DNA of 9,115 nucleotides from Bdellovibrionaceae bacterium UBA2351 (GTDB taxonomy: Bacteria > Bdellovibrionota > Bdellovibrionia > Bdellovibrionales > Bdellovibrionaceae). The stretch spans positions 902 to 10,016 of the forward strand of contig DDTZ01000014.1 in the NCBI GenBank assembly GCA_002344565.1, in the 5' to 3' direction. A program made the position numbers and the translations under genes. This document shows, piece by piece, positions 1 through 6,600 of this stretch (position 1 is the first letter of the stretch; each line of letters starts with the position of its first letter). The notes below the pieces were generated by a model. The model made no database searches. It was not told the origin of the DNA and saw nothing but the letters and a program-made list of their open reading frames with translations.

Positions 1-375
1 TATGCTGATTGAACCGTCTTTTCCGTCCTTTGAAATCACGTGCACTAACTTTTGAGTCGCTAATTCCGTTTCAAATGATTTTTGTCCATAACCTGGTTTG
101 CCGCCGCGATGGTCAGGCGTAATCCATATTTGAAAGAAATGCGTTTCTTTGTCCTCTTCGTCGTTATACTCAGAGTGAGCCACACCCGTTCCGGCACTCA
201 TGCGTTGCACTTCGTCGGGTTTAATTACGGCCACATTTCCCATTGAATCTTTGTGCTGTAGGGCCCCAGAAACTACGTAAGAGATGATTTCCATATCGCG
301 GTGGGGGTGAGTTCCAAAGCCAGTTCCGCCTTGAATACGGTCTTCATTAATTACGCGAAGTGGTCCATAACCCAT
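1..375 (-). pseudogene. pirin-family protein, 5'-truncated and running off the window
   Basis: The minus strand reads an open frame of 125 codons from an ATG at 375 to the window edge, beginning MGYGPLRVINEDRI and followed by GTHPHRDMEIISY and QRMSAGTGVAHSEYN. These are core motifs of the pirin family (cupin fold; bacterial relatives such as YhhW have quercetin 2,3-dioxygenase activity). The metal ligands expected from the family are all present: H23, H25, H67 and E69 in this numbering. Intact pirins have about 40 further residues before the MGYG point (a ...HTFSF... segment). Here they are absent: a TAG lies in frame 12 codons upstream of the ATG, and the DNA there belongs to a recombinase fragment. 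No convincing ribosome site precedes the ATG. Family identity is near certain; that the gene is broken rather than using a novel short start is likely. The C-terminal half lies outside the window. Confidence 0.85.
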
Positions 376-664
376 TATTTTCCATATTCTTGAATCTTCG
401 CGTATCGTGCATGACTAGTTTTTCTGGTCCTTCAAATGGAACTCCGGCAGCTTTCAATAGAGCCTTCCAAGACTTATCAATCTTGTCGACTCTTCTACGT
501 TGTCCTGCTGGTTTATCCGCTCCACGGTCTTTCACAGTAAATACGAATTGCGCTGGATAAGGTTTGGGATCGTTAGCAATGTAACCAACAGTTTCAGCCC
601 TAGGAATTAAATCCAAGAGCCTTAATGCTTGAGGCGACAAAACAATATCGGTCGAGGACAGCAA
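376..664 (-). pseudogene. tyrosine recombinase (phage-type integrase) fragment
   Basis: This minus-strand open frame begins after a TAA (668-670) and runs to a stop at 347-349, inside the pirin frame. It resembles the middle of the catalytic domain of tyrosine recombinases: LSPQALRLLDLIPR (residues 9-22), DKSWKALLKAAGV (63-75) and MHDTRRFKNMENNG (85-98). The HDTRR stretch fits the conserved HxxR box (H86, R89). The upstream catalytic Arg, the later His/Trp and the Tyr nucleophile are missing, so it cannot be an active recombinase. The only start available is a TTG at 664 with no ribosome site. After NMENNG the frame runs into pirin DNA read out of frame (GLWTTSRN), so the last residues are junk. 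Identification rests on motif resemblance only; a homology search could overturn it. Confidence 0.55.
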
Positions 665-928
665 GTATTAGAAGAAAGAAAAGTAAAAATAGAAACAGCT
701 AGAAAAAACAAAAAACAAAAAAACTTAGAAGATAGATTGAAAAATATGCACTAAATCTCTCAAAATATCGAAGGCAAAAAGTCCGAACTAAAAAAAGCTA
801 GACAATTAGTCACTCAAAATGAACGATTTTTGATGGTGACTGTTCAAAACAAGATGATTTGGGTCACTATTTTAGAGCCTCCATACTTAAGATTCCGTAA
901 TCATTACGAAATTCTGGGTACAAGTTAG
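656..928 (+). pseudogene. coiled-coil protein 3' remnant with internal stop
   Basis: One plus-strand frame reads GQQVLEERKVKIETARKNK..., then LEDRLKNMH, a TAA at 752-754, and continues in the same frame as ISQNIEGKKSELKKARQL...WVTILEPPYLRFRNHYEILGTS to a TAG at 926-928. Both halves have real-protein character: a Lys/Glu-rich amphipathic first part and a compact hydrophobic/aromatic end. This suggests one gene interrupted by a nonsense change; CAA to TAA is the simplest explanation. The 5' part is lost where the recombinase fragment begins (about 640-660, opposite strand). I do not recognise the family. No start codon with a ribosome site was found for either half. A downstream internal start (TTG/ATG near 828-833) would give only about 30 codons. 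Confidence 0.4.
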
Positions 929-930
929 AG

Positions 931-963
931 AAAAATTAACTTTCCTTAAGCCAATCAAGGAAA
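931..963 (-). terminator. weak hairpin plus T-run after the fibre gene
   Basis: TTTCCTT (941-947) and AAGGAAA (957-963) form a perfect 7-bp inverted repeat with a 9-nt loop. On the minus strand the hairpin is followed by GTTAATTTTT. It lies 18 nt past the stop codon of the minus-strand fibre gene, where a terminator is expected. The stem is AT-rich, so efficiency is uncertain. Confidence 0.45.
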
Positions 964-980
964 ACTGTTTCCCTTACAGT

Positions 981-2708
981 TTACTGCCAAACACAAGCGG
1001 CGATTCCATCAACAGTTGAGACCCATGTGGTCGTAGCTCCCTTGCAGGCGCAGGTTGTAAACAGAGAGGTTAGCGCAATGCTGCCGTTGATTGCGACAGT
1101 GCAGGCGGCAGGAGCCGCAGTGTTGGTAGACATCCTCATAAAGCCATTAATATCTAACTTCGCTTGTGGAGTTGTAGTTCCGATACCAACGTTGCCTCGG
1201 GTCGGGGCTATGAGAACATTTCCGTCGAAACCTGCTCCGCCCTTCGCGCCTGCTTCAAGTACCACGTTCGCGCCATTTCCATTGCTGACTCCGCCGTTGC
1301 CGCCAGTGATGTTGACGGGAGCGCCACCTCCGGCGCCCGAACCGTATCCCCCTCTTATATTGACAGGGCCGCCAGAGGAACTAAAGTTTGCGCCGCCCCC
1401 ATCTATGTTTATTGAACCCGCACTTCCGCCGGCGTTGTTGACCCCGGCTTGCAGATTGATACTGCCGGCTGAACCCCATGATCCGCCCGTCATCGTCAAT
1501 TTAGCACCGGGGTTATCCCAGCCTCCACCAGATTCGAGGGTGATTCCGGCTCCGACACCACCGCCCATTGCGCTGGTCGCACCGATTACTGTTAATACAT
1601 TAGGTAGAGCCACATTCGGGATGCTAGGGGATGTGACATGAAGATTCGCACTGGGCGAGGATGTTCCAATACCAACGTTACCGTTTGTTAGAACAGTTAG
1701 CCCAGATCCAGCCGTAGAATTGGACTGAAAACGTGCCAAAACACCACTCGTAGAGGCCCCCGTATTGGATACATTTAAAAGACCATTTGTAGAGTTAAGA
1801 GATGCGCTCGAAGTAGACATATTCATCACAGTTCCGGTGGTCAGCGCATTGGCATTCATCGTCATCGGACTTTGCGTCGTCGCTGTTGACCAGTTCCAAG
1901 TTTGTGCAAAGTTTGTATTATCAATGGTGTTTGTTCCCGTTGCTCCAGTGATCGCAGAATACGCGGGGGCTCCAGCAGTAGAGTCGGTCACGCAGGATAA
2001 AGTCGTTCCGTTTGACTTCAAAACTTCGCCGGCACCACAAGTAGGAGGTGCTGATTTTGCAAATGTTTGAACCGTATTAAACTGGGTTGTTGTCGCATAC
2101 TGTGTAGAAGTTCCAGCAAGTAGATTGGTTAAGTTTGTAAGTTGCGTAGGATCTAGTGCTGGTGCAGTTACAGGATTACCACTGACATCAACTGTTCTTA
2201 ATATATTATTTATAGAAAACTTATCCACTTTTTGGGCTTCAAGCGCATACATGGCCTGAGGCGAATAGTTTAGACTCATTATTGGAAGCGGTTCATAAGC
2301 GCCCATTGTTTCGTCTTTGAAATAGACTACAAATTTACGGCCGTCTCCGGAATTTGGAGTGTAGGTTGTACCCACCGAGCATCGCGTGGCATCTAAAGTC
2401 ATAGTGTCTCGGTTTGCAAAAATACGATCCACTTGATAGGTCGGAGTATCCAGGCGTGTGCCGCTGCCGTCATTCAAGGTGATGGAGAAAATCCCAGAAG
2501 ACGCCGCCATATTGATTGTTTGCACTTCTTCGTAGAGCAAACAGTTTTCAGAGCCTGGCGATCGTACTTGCATTCTAAATTGCACATTCGAGCCTTCGAG
2601 CGGATTTCCGTCGGGTTTAAAAATCCTACCCTGGTAGGACACTCCCGGATTATTCGCGGAGGCCACAACTGCAATTAAAAATATAAAGAGAAAGAAAATT
2701 GATTTCAT
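981..2708 (-). CDS. exported fibre/adhesin-like protein with glycine-rich repeats
   Basis: This 575-residue protein has a signal peptide (residues 1-18, MKSIFFLFIFLIAVVASA), so it is exported. Residues 22-150 form an N-terminal domain with VSYQGRIFKPDGNPL near its start, four cysteines overall in the 56-235 region, and an LNYSPQAMYALEAQKVD transition. Residues 165-340 are Thr/Ser/Asn-rich shaft-like sequence. Two fibre-style motifs, NGNVGIGTSSPSANLHV (342-358) and GNVGIGTTTPQAKLDI (505-520), flank a glycine-rich repeat block (381-500). A short Cys-containing C-terminus ends in CVWQ. Similar proteins abound in Bdellovibrio, where trimeric fibre proteins (MATs) recognise prey; whether this one is such a fibre is inferred. 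No C-terminal endosialidase-type chaperone domain is visible. The ATG overlaps the stop of the upstream lipoprotein gene (ATGA), indicating co-translation. Function in prey or surface attachment is plausible but unproven. Confidence 0.85.
   Translation of the reverse strand: MKSIFFLFIFLIAVVASANNPGVSYQGRIFKPDGNPLEGSNVQFRMQVRSPGSENCLLYEEVQTINMAASSGIFSITLNDGSGTRLDTPTYQVDRIFANRDTMTLDATRCSVGTTYTPNSGDGRKFVVYFKDETMGAYEPLPIMSLNYSPQAMYALEAQKVDKFSINNILRTVDVSGNPVTAPALDPTQLTNLTNLLAGTSTQYATTTQFNTVQTFAKSAPPTCGAGEVLKSNGTTLSCVTDSTAGAPAYSAITGATGTNTIDNTNFAQTWNWSTATTQSPMTMNANALTTGTVMNMSTSSASLNSTNGLLNVSNTGASTSGVLARFQSNSTAGSGLTVLTNGNVGIGTSSPSANLHVTSPSIPNVALPNVLTVIGATSAMGGGVGAGITLESGGGWDNPGAKLTMTGGSWGSAGSINLQAGVNNAGGSAGSINIDGGGANFSSSGGPVNIRGGYGSGAGGGAPVNITGGNGGVSNGNGANVVLEAGAKGGAGFDGNVLIAPTRGNVGIGTTTPQAKLDINGFMRMSTNTAAPAACTVAINGSIALTSLFTTCACKGATTTWVSTVDGIAACVWQ
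1177..1196 (-). repeat. 20-bp repeat encoding NVGIGT motif, copy 1
   Basis: The DNA GTTCCgATACCAACGTTgCC at 1177-1196 recurs as GTTCCaATACCAACGTTaCC at 1663-1682 (18 of 20 identical). Both encode the GNVGIGT motif on the minus strand, one on each side of the glycine-rich block. The pair looks like an internal duplication and a possible site for recombination that would delete or swap the block. Confidence 0.7.
1209..1568 (-). repeat. glycine-rich short tandem repeats inside the fibre gene
   Basis: Residues 381-500 of the fibre-like protein are seven to eight degenerate units of about 14-17 residues. Each has the pattern G-[A/S/N]-hydrophobic-x-hydrophobic-x-[A/G/S]-G and then a Gly/Ser/Asn-rich turn: GITLESGGG, AKLTMTGGS, GSINLQAG, GSINIDGGG, GPVNIRGG, APVNITGG, ANVVLEAG, GNVLIAP. 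The regular beta-strand/turn alternation suggests a stacked beta or polyglycine-type fibre segment; the fold is inferred. Confidence 0.7.
1663..1682 (-). repeat. 20-bp repeat encoding NVGIGT motif, copy 2
   Basis: This is the second copy of the 20-bp motif, encoding the end of NGNVGIGTSSP. It differs from copy 1 at two third-codon-type positions, so protein conservation alone may account for the similarity. Confidence 0.7.
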
Positions 2709-3007
2709 CGATTTAATTCCTGCGAAGTGATTCGTCCGTTAACGTGAAGATAAGCGCGGTAGCCATTGGGCGTAGTCGCAAGCTGCTTATTTAAAAGTAA
2801 GCCGGCGGATTGTTTTACACGATATCCAGAAACTGGTGTCACAACGTAATTGCTGGCACCAGATACGTTTTCAAGAGACGTGATTTTGCTAAATGGGGCT
2901 TCTGGTAAAATTAAATTGTTCTCTAAACTACTAATAGAGCTATGCATAAAGCAGCCCGATAAAGTCAGTTGAAGCAGAAGAAAAGTTAAAATCCGTAAAC
3001 ACTTCAT
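2705..3007 (-). CDS. small lipoprotein of unknown function, upstream of fibre gene
   Basis: This 100-residue protein begins MKCLRILTFLLLQLTLSGC, a typical lipoprotein signal with lipobox LTLSGC. The acylated Cys is residue 19, so the mature part is about 82 residues anchored in a membrane. The mature part has no recognisable domain; SGASNYVVTPVSGYRVKQSAG and a C-terminal YRAYLHVNGRI look like small beta strands. I chose the ATG at 3007 because it puts the signal peptide at the very N-terminus; a GTG at 3025 would add MPRRSS in front and sits within a perfect palindrome. Neither start has a good ribosome site. Its TGA overlaps the fibre gene's ATG by four bases, so the two are probably translationally coupled. 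It may anchor or assist surface display of the fibre (inference from context only). Confidence 0.8.
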   Translation of the reverse strand: MKCLRILTFLLLQLTLSGCFMHSSISSLENNLILPEAPFSKITSLENVSGASNYVVTPVSGYRVKQSAGLLLNKQLATTPNGYRAYLHVNGRITSQELNR

Positions 3008-3022
3008 GCTACTACGTCTCGG

Positions 3023-3036
3023 CACATGACCATGTG
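3023..3036 (-). promoter_or_regulatory. perfect palindrome just upstream of the lipoprotein start
   Basis: CACATG (3023-3028), AC, CATGTG (3031-3036) is a perfect 6-bp inverted repeat with a 2-nt spacer. It ends 15 bases before the chosen ATG at 3007. It could be an operator or a leader hairpin. It overlaps the alternative GTG start, an argument against using that start. Confidence 0.3.
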
Positions 3037-3057
3037 GGCTTAAGTGAAAAGACTAAA

Positions 3058-3069
3058 GAGATTCGATTT
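3058..3069. repeat. 12-bp direct repeat, copy 1
   Basis: GAGATTCGATTT at 3058-3069 is repeated exactly at 3100-3111. The offset is 42 bp, about four turns of DNA, so both copies face the same side of the helix. It lies upstream of the minus-strand lipoprotein gene and could be a pair of regulator sites. Confidence 0.5.
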
Positions 3070-3099
3070 TTGGCGAAATAGTCGACAATTTCTAAAATT

Positions 3100-3111
3100 G
3101 AGATTCGATTT
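3100..3111. repeat. 12-bp direct repeat, copy 2
   Basis: This is the exact second copy of GAGATTCGATTT, 42 bp from the first, within the divergent promoter region. Confidence 0.5.
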
Positions 3112-3323
3112 CTGAATTAGAATATCTCAATCTTAGATTTTCTTTTTTTTCTCTCGATAAAGGAAATATCTCAAGCGAAATTTCCACGAAAAATGCCCAA
3201 TCTAATAACCACAAATGTAACTAACGATATCCGTTTCGCTCTATACTCTCAGGGCTAAGTCTGAAAACAGAATCCTTAAAGCGACCTAGGCAGATAAAGG
3301 ACGTACCGCATAATAAAGATACT

Positions 3324-3339
3324 CAAGATATCTATCTTG
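3324..3339. promoter_or_regulatory. inverted repeat, possible operator
   Basis: CAAGATA (3324-3330), TC, TATCTTG (3333-3339) is a perfect 7-bp-arm inverted repeat. It directly precedes and partly overlaps the proposed -35 box of the channel operon promoter. Its position suits a repressor or the HTH protein encoded 68 bp downstream. Confidence 0.4.
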
Positions 3340-3364
3340 CTTTATCATTCTTTATCATTATAAA
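3337..3364 (+). promoter_or_regulatory. putative sigma70-type promoter of the HTH-ATPase-MscS operon
   Basis: TTGCTT (3337-3342) and TATAAA (3359-3364) with a 16-bp spacer resemble -35 and -10 boxes; the -10 matches five of six consensus bases and the -35 three of six. Transcription would begin near 3371, leaving a leader of about 36 nt with a good ribosome site, AGAGGA, seven bases before the ATG. The spacer is almost wholly occupied by the tandem CTTTATCATT repeat, suggesting regulation at this point. Confidence 0.4.
3340..3359. repeat. tandem 10-bp repeat in promoter spacer
   Basis: CTTTATCATT occurs twice without a gap (3340-3349, 3350-3359). Its core CTTTATC is the complement of GATAAAG found at 3156-3162 and 3293-3299. 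The second copy also pairs with ATAAAG (3360-3365). A 10-bp repeat places two identical sites one helical turn apart, typical of cooperative regulator binding. Confidence 0.55.
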
Positions 3365-3406
3365 GCATAGGCACTCATATTGATTTGATGAAGAAGAGGA
3401 TAACTA

Positions 3407-3652
3407 ATGACAAACAAGGCTTGGCTTACTGTTGAGCAAGTGGCAGCCCATTTAAATATCGCTCCAATCACCGTTTATCGCTGGATTGAGGGCAGAAAAA
3501 TTCCATGCCATCGAGTCGGACATCAATGGCGATTTAGCGTTTCAGAAATCGACCAGTGGGTACTTTCTGGCGGAGCCTCTGATTTAAAGAAGAAAATCTC
3601 AAATACAGAAGGAAAAAATAAAAAATTACAAATTAAAGAAGTCAGCATATGA
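3407..3652 (+). CDS. excisionase-type helix-turn-helix DNA-binding protein
   Basis: This 81-residue protein has a compact MerR-like/excisionase-family winged HTH at residues 6-53. LTVEQVAAHLNIAPITVYRWIEGRKIP gives the two helices and turn, and CHRVGHQWRFSVSEIDQWV the wing and closing helix. Members of this family bind DNA as small regulators or recombination directionality factors. Here no integrase accompanies it, so a local transcriptional regulator is more likely. Residues 54-81 form a Lys-rich polar tail with no known domain. A good ribosome site (AGAGGA, 3395-3400) precedes the ATG. Its TGA overlaps the ATG of the next gene (ATGA), so it belongs to the ATPase-channel operon. The repeats in the promoter just upstream are natural candidate binding sites (autoregulation inferred). 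Confidence 0.85.
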   Translation: MTNKAWLTVEQVAAHLNIAPITVYRWIEGRKIPCHRVGHQWRFSVSEIDQWVLSGGASDLKKKISNTEGKNKKLQIKEVSI

Positions 3653-6600
3653 AATTAAATCCAAAACACTCCTGTTTTTCTAAATTATCATCATCCCTCT
3701 TTTCATTTATTTTCTTATTTTTGTCTTCAATTAGTCTGGCTTCTGAGGCAGTTTCAATCATAGATTGCTCAGTTATCCTTGGAAATCTTCAAACTAAAAA
3801 TGACAACTTGGCTGCGGCCTTAATAAGTGTCGATTCTCTTATCGGGGCCAATGGGCTAGCAGATGTTCCCCTTACAGTTCTATTTCAGGCCAATTTGGTG
3901 GACGAGGAGTCCGTCAAAAAAAGGATTACTGAGTTATCAAAACAAACGGAAAAAAGTGTAATCTTAGGCCAAGATGAGTACAAAAAATATAGAGACTGCG
4001 CCAAGGACGAGAAAAGTAAAGATCTAGTAACACAGGTCGCTGAACAGCAGGCCATCTTAAACTCGAAACGATTAATTTTTCTAAAGAATGAAAAATCGGC
4101 AAGAGATAATCTCATCGCCACTTATAAAGCGGAGAGACAAAAACATGTAGAGTCTTTTCAACTTGAAAACCAATTGGCAGAAAGTAAAGAGTCACTCGGA
4201 AAGGCAAAAGCGGGACTCATAACCGCGGAAAAAAGCATGTCATATGAAGGCGACTCTTCTGACGATGAGCTTCTTTCTGCACGTTCCTTGTTGGAAAATT
4301 TTATTATTGATATTGAAACTGAGCATATTAGTTTTCTTGAGCATATTAAAACTGAGCGCAACAAGGTAGATGATCTAAGAGAGCAGCTTTCTGATCATGC
4401 TAGCCTTGTTCTATCAAAGAAAAAAATTGATGAACAATTCCACACCGTGGACGCCATTTGGCGGTCGGCTGCTGACCTCTTGCTAACCGCGTTTACTAAG
4501 ATTGATGTTTCAAGTGAGTTTGCTCTTCCGAAGACGCTGACTTTTGACAAAATTAATAATAAAAAACAAAAAGAACTTCAGAGTTATCATGAGCTTCATT
4601 TTAAGGCAAAGCAGAGACTAGTAGAGCTGTCTGAGCAAAGACAGAAGCTCCTGTCTGATTTAAGGGCTATCAATTTCCGACTTATTAGCGATTCGGGACG
4701 CCTAAGGGCTCAGCTGATTAAGTTGTGCGACACAAGCCGCTCTTGTGAAAGAGTCGGCGATCTTAACGAAAACACAATTTCTGGGATTGCGACAGAGTTA
4801 CGCTTGTTGCCTCTAAAGTTCCTAGGCGGAGCTGTTAATAAGGTCGTTGAGTTTAAGGCGAAAATAATTCGCGGTTTTGAAGGTTGGACTGACATAGCAA
4901 AGCAGATTTTGATTTTGTTAGGATTGCTCTTTCTACCCTTTGCTGCTCATAAGCTTTTGAGATTGATGTCAAATAAGCTCGATCATTTGCGCAGACAGGT
5001 GCTCGCGCGATCAATAATTGACTACAAAAAAAGAACCCAGTTGGCGATTTGGATTAGCAGATTAAATCCCTTTGTTCCGTCCTTAGGTATGGTGGCGAGC
5101 ATCCATATAGCACGAGCATTAATAGAAAAGACAGATCTTACTGAACTCTCATCAGTACTATTTTATTTAGAAATATATTTCATTTACAAAGTCGTGCGTC
5201 TATTGCTTCGAAACCTAATTGAACTCATTTTCTCTTCAGAGAAATTGGAATTAAATAATGCGCTAGCTCAAAGAGCTGAAGACACGGCCAGAAGATTGTC
5301 GCGCTTTTTCTTCGCGCGCTATGTTGTACTTAATATTGTTGAGGATACTTTAAGGCAGGCTTTTGTTTTTGGAATTGTCTACGAGGTTTTGACCTGGGCC
5401 GGCCTGCTTATTATATTAAAAGAATCCAGCCACTGGAAAAATGAAATATTTCATGCATTTCAATCACGATTTACAAAGATTTGGGCCCAAATCAAGGCGT
5501 ACTCTGAAGGACCTCTTCGTTTTTTTCTCTTGCCTATACTTTTCATTCTGGTCTTAACACATGATTTTATTAAGTGGTCTGCTCTATATCTAGTTAGATT
5601 TCACTTTTTTAAAAGGCTTTTTTCTGAAGTTTTGAGAAAAAAACTTGAGAAGGACTTTGATTTTTCAAAGTCCTTGCAAACTCCTGACTCTAAGTATTTG
5701 TCTTTATTTGATTACTATTTGCCTGCCGAAAAACACTTTTATATCGATCGCGAACCCTTGATGGCAAAAGAGATTCTGAAAGCAATAGACAGTTGGCTGA
5801 ACGATCAGTCCGCTGAAGATCTCGTGGTTCTTGTTGGTAACCGCGGAATTGGAAAAAGCACGAGCCTTAAAATGATATTCGATCAAACCAATGCAGACGA
5901 TAAGATTTTTGCCTGGGTGCCTCCAAAGATATATAGCGAAGAAGGTTTTTTCGCATGGCTATCAAAGCAATTGGGTACCAATCTAAACTCAATTGAAGAC
6001 TTTATTCGGATGGAATCAGCTCTAGAGAAGAAAATAGTCATTATGGTCGACGACATTCACAATCTTTTTGTTGGCAGAATAGATGGCTTTAAAGCTTACC
6101 GACTTTTTATGGAAATTATTAGCCTAAAGACTACTATGATATTCTGGTGCCTAACCGCAAACGCTCATTCTTGGACTTATTTAAAAGGCGTTTTTGGAGA
6201 GGAGCATTTTTATGGACAGGTTTACGAAATGCGAATGTGGACAGATTCGGAAATACAAAACCTGATTCTAGCTAGACACAAGGCCACTGGCTATTCTCGA
6301 TCTTTTGACAAATCAATAGCAGCATATGGCACGGGCGATATGCTTGGTGAAAAAGTTGAAACACAATTTTTCAGACTCCTTTGGGGACAGTCACGTGGCA
6401 ATCCTAGATCAGCCCTCATGTACTGGGTGTCAGCTGTATCTCAAACGAATGACAGTGAGATTCATGTAGGCGTTCCTAAATTTGTTAATCCAGCGGCGGT
6501 CAGCAAAATGAGTAACGATGCACTTTTAGTGCTTGCAGGAATTGCGAAACACGACAGTCTAACAATTGAAGAATTAATGGATGTGACTCGCAAAAATAAA

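Larger units (their letters stand above)
3026..3406. other. divergent intergenic region between fibre operon and channel operon
   Basis: This 381-bp AT-rich stretch has no credible gene on either strand. It separates two divergently transcribed operons and must hold both promoters. It contains a 12-bp direct repeat, four exact copies of GATAAAG in either orientation (3156-3162, 3293-3299, 3340-3346, 3350-3356), a 7-bp-arm inverted repeat and one reasonable plus-strand promoter. No convincing minus-strand promoter was found; the run of eight T at 3143-3150 has no stable stem before it. Confidence 0.7.

Noticed and set aside
347..664. Treating the recombinase-like frame as an intact small gene
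   Set aside because: It has only a TTG start with no ribosome site, lacks most catalytic residues, and its last residues are pirin DNA read out of frame.
1027..1641. Plus-strand open frame of 204 codons, rich in Pro and Ala, opposite the fibre gene
   Set aside because: It is the antisense of the Gly/Thr-rich repeat coding sequence. Gly codons read backwards give Pro/Ala, and there is no ribosome site or signal of its own.
3008..3025. GTG start at 3025 for the lipoprotein gene
   Set aside because: It would put MPRRSS before a normal lipoprotein signal peptide and lies inside a perfect palindrome. ATG at 3007 gives a standard signal.
3143..3150. Run of eight T as an intrinsic terminator
   Set aside because: The only preceding self-complementary stretch (AATCT/AGATT) has a one-base loop, and no gene ends there on the plus strand.
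3340..3359. Start of a CRISPR-like or satellite array
   Set aside because: There are only two 10-bp units with no spacers, and the location matches a promoter spacer, so operator-like repeats are more likely.
3407..3652. HTH protein as a true excisionase of an integrated element
   Set aside because: No integrase, attachment-site pair or element boundary is seen near it. The only recombinase trace lies about 2.7 kb away beyond a separate operon, and the gene is fused by overlap to the ATPase gene.
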